Translations under genes and position numbers: made by a program
Shown: positions 1 through 7,450 of the stretch, piece by piece
Layout of the letters: every line of letters starts with the position of its first letter
How positions within the stretch are numbered: the first letter of the stretch is position 1
Notes under the pieces: generated by a model
Databases searched by the model: none
What the model was told of the DNA's origin: nothing
What the model saw: only the letters and a program-made list of their open reading frames with translations
Assembly: GCA_947628725.1 (NCBI GenBank)
Contig: CANRAQ010000028.1
Coordinates: forward strand, 1 to 13,549
Source of the DNA: an uncultured Bacilli bacterium
GTDB taxonomy: Bacteria; Bacillota_I; Bacilli_A; RF39; UBA660
Reading direction: 5' to 3'
DNA: 13,549 nucleotides

Positions 1-2
1 AA

Positions 3-581
3 GATATATTATTTAATATTATGAAAAAATATATAAGTGATAAGAAACTTCTTAAATTAACTAAAACTTTTTTATATGAGGATAATTTAGATATAGGTAT
101 CCCTATAGGAAATTATACAAGTCAGTATTTTGCCAATATATATTTAAATGAGTTAGACAAATATATAAAGGAAAATTTAAAAATTAAATATTATGTAAGA
201 TATATGGATGATTTTGTTATATTATTAAATACTAAAGAAGAATGCAGTAAAGTAAAGGACAGTATAGAAGTTTTTTTAAGGAATAATTTGAAATTACAAT
301 TAAATAATAAGAGTATATATTATCCATCAAAAATGGGAGTTGATTTTTGTGGATATGTAATACATGAAACACATAAATTAATACGCAAAAGAAATAAGAA
401 TAAAATAAAAAGGAACATAAGAAAATGGAATTATCAATATTTATTTGATAGTTTAGATATAAGAAAATTAATATTATCATGGAATAGTTTTATTGGATAT
501 TTTAAACATGCAAATAGTTTTAATTTTATAGTTAAAATGGCTAATATAATATATTATATGGATAGTAAAATGAGAATATAA
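3..581 (+). CDS. Reverse transcriptase, DGR-type, 3' part only (5' end outside window)
   Basis: The frame is open to the left edge, so this is the C-terminal part of a longer protein; the first in-window ATG, at 21, is probably internal. Counting from that ATG, residues 27-35 read IPIGNYTSQ. The (I/V/L)GxxxSQ form of RT motif 4 is the signature of diversity-generating retroelement RTs, where group II intron RTs have QGxxxSP. The catalytic YMDD box is at 61-64. A basic segment follows (THKLIRKRNKNKIKRN, about 118-133), in the thumb position. The fingers and first palm motifs must lie upstream. DGR RTs copy a template RNA with adenine-specific errors into a variable gene. The template repeat, Avd accessory protein and target gene are not visible here and could lie upstream. 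A related unclassified RT is possible. The RT assignment is firm; the DGR assignment rests on one motif. Confidence 0.8.
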   Translation, partial: DILFNIMKKYISDKKLLKLTKTFLYEDNLDIGIPIGNYTSQYFANIYLNELDKYIKENLKIKYYVRYMDDFVILLNTKEECSKVKDSIEVFLRNNLKLQLNNKSIYYPSKMGVDFCGYVIHETHKLIRKRNKNKIKRNIRKWNYQYLFDSLDIRKLILSWNSFIGYFKHANSFNFIVKMANIIYYMDSKMRI

Positions 582-618
582 TATATAAATTCTTAATTTG
601 CAAAAAATGTCAAAAAAA

Positions 619-667
619 TAAAGTTTTGCAAGTGTGCTTGCAAAACTTTACTAATTTGTTTTTTTGT
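619..667 (+). terminator. Strong intrinsic terminator after the RT gene
   Basis: A perfect 14-bp inverted repeat (619-632 and 637-650) has a 4-nt loop TGTG, and a T-rich tract follows from 654 to 667. It lies 37 bp past the RT stop codon and before the next gene. A terminator is the simplest reading. The long perfect stem with a tetraloop could also form a DNA cruciform. Confidence 0.75.
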
Positions 668-691
668 GGTATTATTAAATTGGTGATGGAA

Positions 692-1894
692 ATGATAATA
701 AGAGACAATTATTTAAAAAGAATGATAGATGCTAAAGATACAGAATTTATAAAGGTAATAACTGGTGTAAGAAGAAGTGGAAAGTCTACATTATTATTGA
801 TGTTTAAAGATTATTTACTTAATAATGGTGTTAAAAAGGATAATATATTACATATTAATTTTGAATCTGCAATGTATGATGATATAAAAGATTACAAAGA
901 TTTATATAAGTATGTTAAAGAAAAAGTAAAAAAGGATAAAGTATATTTATTATTAGATGAAGTACAAAATGTTGATGCTTGGGAAAAGGCTATAAATTCT
1001 TTTAAGGTAGATTTTAATATAGATATTTATATAACAGGATCTAATGCTTATCTATTATCAAGTGAATTATCAACATTATTATCAGGTAGATATATAGAAA
1101 TAAAAATGTATCCATTATCATTTAAAGAATATTTAACATTTAACAATTATGATTTTAGTAATTTAGATGATAAATTTAATGAATATTTAAAGTATGGTGG
1201 ACTTCCTGCTATTACACTAATTAAAGATAATGATGAGTTAGTATTATCTTATTTAAACGACATATATAATACAATTGTAAAAAAAGATATAGTTGATAGA
1301 AATAATATAAAAGATATTGCATTACTTGAAAATATTATAAAATATTTATCAAATAATATAGGTAGTCCTATATCATCAAATAAAATAAGTGATTATTTGA
1401 ATAGTAATAAAGTATTGGAAAAGTCTAATCATCAAACTATAGATAATTATTTAAATATGTTAGAAAAATCATTTATAATATATAAAGCAGATAGAACTGA
1501 TATAAAAAGTAAATCTTTATTAAAAACATTAGGAAAATATTATATATGTGATACTGGAATAAGAAATATTATATTAGGATTTAGAAATATAGATGAAGGT
1601 CATTTGCTTGAAAATATAGTTTATTTAGAATTACTTAGAAGAGGATATAGGGTAAATATAGGAAAATCTAATGATTATGAGGTTGATTTTATAGCAGAAA
1701 ATCCAAATGATATAAAGTATTATCAAGTTACTAAATCTTTATCTAGTGAAGATGTAAAAAATAGAGAACTTCGAAGTTTAGAAAGCATTAATGACAATTA
1801 TGAGAAAATAATATTAACAATGGATAAATCAATTAATAATGACTATAACGGTATTAAAGTCATAAATATAATAGATTGGTTAATAAAAGATTAA
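692..1894 (+). CDS. AAA-type ATPase with C-terminal DUF4143 domain
   Basis: This is a 400-aa member of the widespread ATP-binding/DUF4143 family. Walker A is GVRRSGKST (residues 25-33), Walker B is YLLLDE (85-90) and a sensor-like TGSN lies at 115-118. The family segment SGRYIEIKMYPLSFKEYL follows. The C-terminal half carries the DUF4143 region, with EVDF and YYQV strands in the position of a PD-(D/E)XK-like fold. The ExK lysine is replaced, so nuclease activity is not implied. The frame stays open back to an ATG at 626, but that start lies inside the upstream hairpin. ATG 692 (or 686) gives the usual family beginning MIIRDNYLKR. The SD is weak (GGTG at 682-685). The physiological role of these proteins is unsettled; they are common in anaerobe genomes, often as single genes. 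It is not visibly coupled to the RT upstream. Confidence 0.85.
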   Translation: MIIRDNYLKRMIDAKDTEFIKVITGVRRSGKSTLLLMFKDYLLNNGVKKDNILHINFESAMYDDIKDYKDLYKYVKEKVKKDKVYLLLDEVQNVDAWEKAINSFKVDFNIDIYITGSNAYLLSSELSTLLSGRYIEIKMYPLSFKEYLTFNNYDFSNLDDKFNEYLKYGGLPAITLIKDNDELVLSYLNDIYNTIVKKDIVDRNNIKDIALLENIIKYLSNNIGSPISSNKISDYLNSNKVLEKSNHQTIDNYLNMLEKSFIIYKADRTDIKSKSLLKTLGKYYICDTGIRNIILGFRNIDEGHLLENIVYLELLRRGYRVNIGKSNDYEVDFIAENPNDIKYYQVTKSLSSEDVKNRELRSLESINDNYEKIILTMDKSINNDYNGIKVINIIDWLIKD

Positions 1895-1917
1895 TAAAAC
1901 TTTTTCACATATGAAAA

Positions 1918-1954
1918 AATATGCCATAAAATATTTTAGGCATATTATTTTTTT
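1918..1954. terminator. Bidirectional terminator between convergent genes
   Basis: Arms AATATGCC (1918-1925) and GGCATATT (1939-1946) enclose a near-palindromic AT-rich loop. An A-run lies on the left and a T-run on the right, so it can work in both directions. The stop codon of the minus-strand gene (1945-1947) sits in the right arm. Confidence 0.8.
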
Positions 1955-3138
1955 ATTAGTCTATATAATTTTATTAGTAAAGGATAGAATATTGTTATAG
2001 GTTTATATAAAATAGATGTAGGTAAATCATATTCACCAATAAATTCCATAATTCTACCACTAAAGTTTTGTTTAAATTTAGTTAATCTATCATTTAAATA
2101 ACCACTTACTCCACCTAAATTACAGTAATGACAATTATGTTCTATAGAGAATTTTATAACTTCAAATACTAATGCGGTAGATACATGTAATTTAGTTAAA
2201 TTAAGATTATTTCCTGCATATAAATATTCACTAGTTCTTATACCTTTTTTATTTGGTGGAAGTAGTATTAATGCAGTAGATAATGTTAATTTATCTTTAT
2301 ATTGTTTAATTAAGTTTTCTACTTCTTTGATAGTTTCAGTATTATTTTCATCATTATTTAAGAAATTTAGATATTTATTTAAATCTATTTCACCAAATAT
2401 AAGATATGCTTCACCTTTATAATTTTTCATAATTCTTTTGAAATAGTCTTTATTTCTAAGATTTATATTTTGTTTTTGTTCTGTTTGTTTTAATAAATCA
2501 ACAAATTTATCTAATTCATTAATATCATCTGTAATTTTAAAACTTATGCCTCTTTTTTCTTGGTAAGAGCCTATATATGATTTAATTCTTCTATATTTTT
2601 TTAATACTTCTTCTGGTTTTAAAATATTTGAATTAATATCACACATTGGAGCAAATACATTATATTGAGGTTGAAAATTTTTATGTAAATCTTTATTTAT
2701 TCCTTTATATTTATATCCTAATTTTAGTAAATTTTCATGTTTTATTTTGTAATCTTTTGAATAGTTATGTTCAACTTCTTCATCTTTAAAACTATTATCA
2801 CTTATACAAAAATTAGGATCTATTTTAACTACATATGCATTATATTTTTTAGCAAGTTTTTTGATATTTTGTGTCATTGCATTTAAATCATCATAGTTTT
2901 TAAAATCTATTAAATATCCTCTAGGGATATAAAATAATTTAATTTTACCAATAATTTTTTTAATTAATATAGAACAAACTGCAACTAATTTATTATCTTT
3001 ATAAAGTCCACAATGTAATTCTTGCCAATTATTTTTAACTTTTGCCCAATTATATTCTTGCATGAAACTACACATAGAATAATTTTCAATAAATTTATTA
3101 TATTCAATTTCTTCAATATTATCTTTAAATGTATACAC
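1945..3138 (-). CDS. FemA/FemB-family peptidoglycan bridge aminoacyltransferase
   Basis: This 397-aa protein has the FemABX layout of two GNAT-like halves. The N-terminal half contains SFMQEYNWAKVK (about 24-35) and the family's PRGYLIDF segment. The C-terminal half contains YLYAGNN and HCHYCNLGGVSGY, which match the conserved substrate-pocket region. A charged helical stretch between them may be a short version of the FemA coiled-coil arm. Enzymes of this family use aminoacyl-tRNA to add amino acids to the lipid II stem peptide at the cytoplasmic membrane face. Which amino acid is added cannot be told. The start is GTG with a modest SD-like GGGA about 8 nt upstream, and a sigma-A promoter lies just above. 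The divergent neighbour is a lipid II flippase-type gene, which agrees with a cell-wall role. Confidence 0.85.
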   Translation of the reverse strand: MYTFKDNIEEIEYNKFIENYSMCSFMQEYNWAKVKNNWQELHCGLYKDNKLVAVCSILIKKIIGKIKLFYIPRGYLIDFKNYDDLNAMTQNIKKLAKKYNAYVVKIDPNFCISDNSFKDEEVEHNYSKDYKIKHENLLKLGYKYKGINKDLHKNFQPQYNVFAPMCDINSNILKPEEVLKKYRRIKSYIGSYQEKRGISFKITDDINELDKFVDLLKQTEQKQNINLRNKDYFKRIMKNYKGEAYLIFGEIDLNKYLNFLNNDENNTETIKEVENLIKQYKDKLTLSTALILLPPNKKGIRTSEYLYAGNNLNLTKLHVSTALVFEVIKFSIEHNCHYCNLGGVSGYLNDRLTKFKQNFSGRIMEFIGEYDLPTSILYKPITIFYPLLIKLYRLIKK

Positions 3139-3161
3139 TTATATCCCAACTTTCTTCATTA

Positions 3162-3190
3162 ATTATACATTAAAGATTTACTTTTTTCAA
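3162..3190 (-). promoter_or_regulatory. Sigma-A promoter of the FemAB-like gene
   Basis: On the minus strand, TTGAAA (3185-3190) and TATAAT (3162-3167) are separated by exactly 17 bp. They sit about 25-50 bp above the GTG start and back to back with the plus-strand promoter at 3195-3223. Confidence 0.75.
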
Positions 3191-3194
3191 TTAC

Positions 3195-3223
3195 TTGTTA
3201 AAATATTTAAAAAATAGTATAAT
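3195..3223 (+). promoter_or_regulatory. Sigma-A promoter of the flippase gene and its operon
   Basis: TTGTTA (3195-3200) and a perfect TATAAT (3218-3223) are separated by 17 bp, followed by the SD AGGGGTG (3234-3240) and ATG 3245. Only 4 bp separate its -35 box from that of the divergent promoter, so the two may compete or be co-regulated. Confidence 0.8.
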
Positions 3224-3244
3224 GTTAAAAGATAGGGGTGTAGA

Positions 3245-4843
3245 ATGAAAAAAAATTCATTTATGGAAGGGGCAATAATTGCTACTATAGGGATTATTGT
3301 CGTTAAGTTAATTGGATTATTATATGTTGTACCATTTAATGCCATAATAGGTGAAAAAGGTGGGGCATTATATGGTTATGCTTATAATATATATATGTTA
3401 TTTTTATCTTTATCTAGTGCAGGATTTCCTTTTGCAATAAGTAAATTAACTAGTGAATATAATGCATTAGGATATAAAAATGCAGTAGTAAATACTTATA
3501 AATTGGCTACTAAAATAATATTATCAATTTCAATAGTGATATTTATAGCCTTATTTATATTTGCGCCTAATATAGGAAAATTGATACTTGGTAATGCGGT
3601 AGGAGGAAATAGTTATAAAGATATTGCTTTTGTAATAAGAATGGTTTCATTTGCTATATTAGTAATTCCATTTTTAAGTGTCACTAAAGGATTTTTACAG
3701 GGACATAAATATATTGCGCCTACTTCTATTAGTCAAATAATAGAACAAGTAGTTAGAGTTATAGTAATACTTGCTGGTAGTTATATGGCATTAAAATTAT
3801 TTAATACAGATTTAAAGACTGCAGTTGGAATTGCCGTAAGTGGTGCATTTTTTGGAGGCATATTCGCATATTTATATTTAAAATTAAAAATTAAAAAGGC
3901 TAAATTACTTCCTAATGTAAAAGAAAAAAGTGAAGTATCAAAAAAGGAAATAGTATATAAGATAATAAAATATTCTATACCATTTATAGTTATAAGTTTA
4001 ATATATAACTTATATAATACTGTTGATATGATATTACTTTCTAGGACAATGAATGATATATTAAAATATCCTGCTAGTGTTACTGAATCAGTTGTAAGTA
4101 TATTTACTACTTGGGGTGTTAAACTAAATAATATAGTACTTGCTATAGTTACAGGACTTACTACAAGTTTAATTCCTAATATTGTAAGTGCATATACAAA
4201 AAATAATAATAAAGATGTAGATGATAAATTTAATAAAGCAATTCAGTATGTACTTTTAATAATTGTTCCATGTGTATTATTCTTATCACTATTAAGTGAA
4301 CCTGTTTGGACACTTTTCTATGGAACTAGTGAGTATGGACCAGAAGTTTATAAGATATATGTCTTTGCTGCACTTTTTGGTGGACTTTATTCAGTAGTAG
4401 TAAATACATTACAGGGTTTAAGTAAATATAAATTAGTAATAATTACTGTACTTATAGGATTATTATTGAATTCAATTTTAGATGTACCAATAATGTTATT
4501 GGTGGATAAATTAGGATATCAAGTAAGTCATGGAGCAATATTTGCTGGAATTATAGGTTATAGTATTTCTATAATAATATCTTTAGTTATACTTCGTAAA
4601 AAATATAATTTTAAATTTACTGATACAAAGAAGCGTTTACCTAAAATTGTAATATCATGGTTAATATTTGAAGTAGTTATAGTTTTATTAAAATTAATTG
4701 TACCTACTAATTTAGATTCTAGACTTATACAGATACCTATACTTATGTTATTTGGAGTAGTAAGTTTTGGAATATATGGATTTATAAATTATAAAACAGG
4801 TAATTTAACAAGTTTATTTGATATTAAAAGGAGAAAAAAATGA
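3245..4843 (+). CDS. MurJ/YtgP-like lipid II flippase (MOP superfamily)
   Basis: This 532-aa polytopic membrane protein has about 14 hydrophobic segments across its length, as expected for MVF/MurJ and SpoVB-type exporters of the MOP superfamily. The start (SFMEGAIIATIGIIVVKLIG) and the YNIYMLFLSLSSAGFPFAIS segment with the following KLTSEYNALG resemble Bacillus YtgP. YtgP flips lipid II across the membrane for peptidoglycan synthesis. SpoVB, a sporulation paralogue, has the same fold and cannot be fully excluded. The sigma-A promoter upstream favours vegetative use. The stop codon overlaps the start of the next gene (ATGA, 4840-4843), so translation is probably coupled. Confidence 0.87.
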   Translation: MKKNSFMEGAIIATIGIIVVKLIGLLYVVPFNAIIGEKGGALYGYAYNIYMLFLSLSSAGFPFAISKLTSEYNALGYKNAVVNTYKLATKIILSISIVIFIALFIFAPNIGKLILGNAVGGNSYKDIAFVIRMVSFAILVIPFLSVTKGFLQGHKYIAPTSISQIIEQVVRVIVILAGSYMALKLFNTDLKTAVGIAVSGAFFGGIFAYLYLKLKIKKAKLLPNVKEKSEVSKKEIVYKIIKYSIPFIVISLIYNLYNTVDMILLSRTMNDILKYPASVTESVVSIFTTWGVKLNNIVLAIVTGLTTSLIPNIVSAYTKNNNKDVDDKFNKAIQYVLLIIVPCVLFLSLLSEPVWTLFYGTSEYGPEVYKIYVFAALFGGLYSVVVNTLQGLSKYKLVIITVLIGLLLNSILDVPIMLLVDKLGYQVSHGAIFAGIIGYSISIIISLVILRKKYNFKFTDTKKRLPKIVISWLIFEVVIVLLKLIVPTNLDSRLIQIPILMLFGVVSFGIYGFINYKTGNLTSLFDIKRRKK

Positions 4844-5289
4844 AAATAGGTATAGCAAATGATCATAGAGGTTTTGAGACAAAACAAAATTTGACAAAAT
4901 ATTTAAAAAATTTGGGATATGATATAGTTGATTATGGTACAGATTCTACTGATAGAGTCGATTATACTAAATATGGATTTATATTAGGTGAAAAAGTAGC
5001 GCACAAAGAAGTAGATTTTGGTATAGCCATATGTGGTAGCGCCATAGGTATATCTGTTGCATGTAACAAAGTAAAAGGAATAAGATGTGGCAAAATAAAT
5101 ACTGTAGAAGAGGCTATACATGGTAAAAAGAATGATTTTATTAATATAATAGCGTTATCTGGTGAAATGCCTATAGAAGAAAATATAAAAATAGTAGATG
5201 CATATATATCTACTAAAGAAAATACAAATGACCCAGTATATTTAGATAGGGTAAGACAGATAGAGGAATACGAAAATGATAAAAATTAG
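4840..5289 (+). CDS. RpiB/LacA/LacB-family sugar-phosphate isomerase, divergent
   Basis: This 149-aa protein has the RpiB length and fold markers: NDHRG at 7-11 (D8, H9), ICGSAIG at 64-70 with the catalytic-base cysteine C65, and NKVKGIR at 76-82. RpiB interconverts ribulose 5-phosphate and ribose 5-phosphate. Some expected residues are missing. The HND motif that supplies a ring-opening histidine reads KND (98-100), with a histidine four residues earlier. The GGRH phosphate-binding segment near the C-terminus is absent (NDPVYLDRV instead). Substrate choice may therefore differ from RpiB. SD AGGAG lies at 4829-4833. The gene is coupled to the flippase upstream and overlaps the DUF1146 gene downstream by 14 bp. 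Confidence 0.82.
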   Translation: MKIGIANDHRGFETKQNLTKYLKNLGYDIVDYGTDSTDRVDYTKYGFILGEKVAHKEVDFGIAICGSAIGISVACNKVKGIRCGKINTVEEAIHGKKNDFINIIALSGEMPIEENIKIVDAYISTKENTNDPVYLDRVRQIEEYENDKN

Positions 5290-5464
5290 TATGTACATAT
5301 TATTTTTCTTCCTATCACTTTGGTCACTTGATGGATTAAATATAAATAAATTATTTAAACAATCTAGGGTATATCAAGCAAGAATAACTTATATGTTAAT
5401 ATGTATAAGTATATCTTATTTAGTAACTAATTTTATATATGATTTTATAACTTGTTTTAAGTAG
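5276..5464 (+). CDS. DUF1146 (YwzB-like) small membrane protein
   Basis: This 62-aa protein has two hydrophobic helices joined by a short polar loop. It matches the DUF1146/YwzB pattern: WSLDGLNINKLFK, then VYQARITYMLICISISYLV, then NFIYDF. Its function is not known. In many Firmicutes it sits between the atp operon and murA-spoIID, so its place directly before spoIID is conserved context. SD AGAGGAA lies about 8 nt before the ATG, inside the end of the isomerase gene, which indicates coupled translation. Confidence 0.85.
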   Translation: MIKISMYILFFFLSLWSLDGLNINKLFKQSRVYQARITYMLICISISYLVTNFIYDFITCFK

Positions 5465-5488
5465 TATGATTTTATAAGGAGTGATAAC

Positions 5489-6403
5489 TTGATAAAAAAA
5501 ATACTACTTTTTTCGTGCTTAATATTATTTATACCATTTATAATTGTATCTATATTTATAAGTAATGATGAAATAACATTTAATTTTTCTCAAAATAGTG
5601 TAGTTAGAGTATATAGAGAAAACACAGATAGTATAGATACAGTACCAATAGAAGAATATGTAGTTGGAGTTCTTGCAGGAGAAATGCCTGTAGAATTTGA
5701 ACTTGAAGCATTAAAAGCGCAGGCTGTTGCGGCTAGATCTTATGTTATGAGACAAATGGAAAGAAATATAAATAAAGGATATGATGTTGTAGATAGTGTA
5801 ACTAATCAAGTTTATTTAGATGAACAATATCTAATGACAGTTTGGAAGAATTCTTATACTGATAATATAAATAAAATAAAAATGGCAGTTTTACAGACAA
5901 AAGGTGAATATTTATCATATGATGGTAAAGTAGCAGATGCATTATTTTTTTCAACTAGTCCAGGTGTAACTGAAAATAGTGAAGAAGTATTTTCTAGTAA
6001 GGAACCATATTTAAGAAGTGTAGAAAGTAAATGGGATTCTATATCACCATCATATACATCACAAAAAACATATACATTAAATGAATTTTATAGTAAATTA
6101 GGATTAAGTTATAGTAGCGTATTAAATATAAAAATTATTTCTACTACGCAAACAGGAAGAATACAAAAGATAAGCATAAATGGTAAAGAATTTACTGGAA
6201 GTACTGTATGTTCAAAATTATCACTTAAATCCACTTTTTTTGAAATAAAACAAGATGGTAATAATGTAATTATAAATAATAAAGGATATGGTCATGGAGT
6301 AGGAATGAGTCAATATGGTGCGCAAGGTATGGCAAAGGAAGGATATAAATACGATGAAATTTTAAAACATTACTATACTGATATTGAAATTAAAAAATTT
6401 TAA
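5489..6403 (+). CDS. spoIID: Stage II sporulation protein D (SpoIID), peptidoglycan lytic transglycosylase
   Basis: This 304-aa protein has an N-terminal signal anchor (residues 4-25) and a SpoIID domain. VLAGEMPVEFELEALKAQAV (61-80) carries the catalytic glutamate E65, matching the position known in Bacillus SpoIID. FFSTSPGVTENSE is the next family block. GYGHGVGMSQYGAQGMA (266-282) is the C-terminal signature. SpoIID acts in the mother-cell membrane with SpoIIM and SpoIIP, cleaving glycan strands after SpoIIP removes stem peptides so that the membrane can engulf the forespore. The start codon is TTG, placed 7 nt after SD AAGGAG (5476-5481); no better start exists. In Bacillus this gene is under sigma-E. 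I could not assign a convincing sigma-E site here. Confidence 0.95.
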   Translation: MIKKILLFSCLILFIPFIIVSIFISNDEITFNFSQNSVVRVYRENTDSIDTVPIEEYVVGVLAGEMPVEFELEALKAQAVAARSYVMRQMERNINKGYDVVDSVTNQVYLDEQYLMTVWKNSYTDNINKIKMAVLQTKGEYLSYDGKVADALFFSTSPGVTENSEEVFSSKEPYLRSVESKWDSISPSYTSQKTYTLNEFYSKLGLSYSSVLNIKIISTTQTGRIQKISINGKEFTGSTVCSKLSLKSTFFEIKQDGNNVIINNKGYGHGVGMSQYGAQGMAKEGYKYDEILKHYYTDIEIKKF

Positions 6404-6454
6404 AAAATGTATAAAATTTGTTTTTTTGTTCACACTTAAAATGAGGTGAATAAA

Positions 6455-7081
6455 ATGAAAAGACAATTAAAAAGACCAGTAGTTTATAGTTTATATGCAA
6501 TTTCTTTTATATTATTAGTAGGAGGTATAGTTTTATTAGGTTTTGCTACTAGAAGAGATACAGATGAAAATTTTGAATATGTTTCAAGGGGAATTCTTGA
6601 TTATGAAGAGTATGTTCAAGTTGTAACAACTAATAATACGGTAATAAGACCATATTTAGATTCTGATATACAAATTGTAAAAAACTATTATGACTATACA
6701 GCAGATGCTCCTGCTCAACAAAATTCTATAATATTCTATGAAAATACATATATACCAAGTAGTGGTGTTTCATATTCTAATGGTAAACAATTTGATGTAG
6801 TAGCCATATATGATGGAAAAGTTATAGATGTAAAAGAAGATGATATACTAGGAAAAACTGTGTCTATAGAACATTCAAATGGAATGATAAGTAATTATCA
6901 AAGTTTAAGTGATGTTACAGTATCTAAAGATGACAATGTAGTAAAAGGTCAAATAATTGCTAAATCATCTACTTCTAATATATCTGCCGATTTAGGAAAT
7001 CATTTATATTTTGAATTAGTTATTAATGGTGAATGTGTAAATCCAGAAAACTATTACGGAAAATCAATAGATGAAATATAA
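6455..7081 (+). CDS. spoIIQ: SpoIIQ, LytM/M23-domain engulfment protein with degenerate metal site
   Basis: This 208-aa protein has a single membrane helix (9-31) and a C-terminal LytM/M23 domain (about 92-200). SpoIIQ is made in the forespore and pairs with mother-cell SpoIIIAH across the septum. The zinc-site residues look lost: SSGVSYSNGKQFD occupies the usual HxGxD region with no histidine or aspartate at the ligand positions, and HLYFE (183-187) has tyrosine for the second histidine of HxH. Bacillus SpoIIQ is likewise inactive, while clostridial SpoIIQ often keeps its zinc ligands. A GTG at 6446 gives a longer frame but lies in the SD (GAGGTG, 6444-6448); ATG 6455 has correct spacing. 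Its position between spoIID and spoIIID supports the name. Confidence 0.88.
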   Translation: MKRQLKRPVVYSLYAISFILLVGGIVLLGFATRRDTDENFEYVSRGILDYEEYVQVVTTNNTVIRPYLDSDIQIVKNYYDYTADAPAQQNSIIFYENTYIPSSGVSYSNGKQFDVVAIYDGKVIDVKEDDILGKTVSIEHSNGMISNYQSLSDVTVSKDDNVVKGQIIAKSSTSNISADLGNHLYFELVINGECVNPENYYGKSIDEI

Positions 7082-7098
7082 GGGGCAAAGCCCTTTTT
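7081..7098 (+). terminator. Short terminator after spoIIQ
   Basis: GGGC (7083-7086), a loop AAA and GCCC (7090-7093) are followed by five Ts. Flanking A-T and G-T pairs lengthen the stem into the spoIIQ stop codon. It separates spoIIQ from spoIIID, fitting independent control. Confidence 0.7.
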
Positions 7099-7144
7099 AT
7101 GTATATTAAATTTTATTTTATATATAATTTAATGAGGTGGTTAT

Positions 7145-7399
7145 ATGGATTTAGCAATCACTAATAGAGTAATTAATGAGGCAAATTATATGTTAGAAAC
7201 CAATAAGACTATTAGAGAAATTGCTAAAGTTTTCAATGTTTCAAAAAGTACTGTACATAAAGATTTACACGAAAGATTATTATATATAGATAATGATTTA
7301 TTTAATAAAATAAATGAAATTTTAAAGTACCATATAGATATTAGACATATTAGGGGTGGGCAATCTACAAAAAATAAATATAAACAAAAGAATAATTAA
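7145..7399 (+). CDS. spoIIID: SpoIIID, mother-cell sporulation transcription factor
   Basis: This 84-aa protein is nearly the length of Bacillus SpoIIID. A helix-turn-helix spans about 22-41 (TIREIAKVFNVSKSTVHKDL), the family's most conserved part. The basic C-terminal segment RHIRGGQSTKNKYK (67-80), which also contacts DNA in the Bacillus protein, is intact. SpoIIID adjusts the sigma-E regulon and helps set up the switch to sigma-K in the mother cell. SD GAGGTGG (7134-7140) precedes ATG 7145. The position between spoIIQ and mbl is the standard Firmicutes arrangement. Confidence 0.96.
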   Translation: MDLAITNRVINEANYMLETNKTIREIAKVFNVSKSTVHKDLHERLLYIDNDLFNKINEILKYHIDIRHIRGGQSTKNKYKQKNN

Positions 7400-7416
7400 T
7401 AAAAATAGGTAAATTA

Positions 7417-7425
7417 TGGTATAAT
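7417..7425 (+). promoter_or_regulatory. Extended -10 promoter of mbl
   Basis: TGG directly precedes TATAAT (7420-7425), forming an extended -10 element. No good -35 lies 16-18 bp upstream. The start site would be near 7432 and SD GGAGG is at 7436-7440, leaving a very short leader. This allows mbl to be expressed without sporulation. Confidence 0.6.
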
Positions 7426-7450
7426 ATTAAAGAACGGAGGTAGATAAGAA

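Noticed and set aside
232..480. Minus-strand ORF of 82 codons
   Set aside because: It lies fully inside the RT gene in another frame, has a low-complexity hydrophobic translation due to AT-rich sequence, and no family motif.
626..691. Longer N-terminus for the AAA/DUF4143 protein from ATG 626
   Set aside because: The start lies inside the upstream hairpin without an SD, and the added residues (MQVCLQNFTNLFFCGIIKLV) are not family-like.
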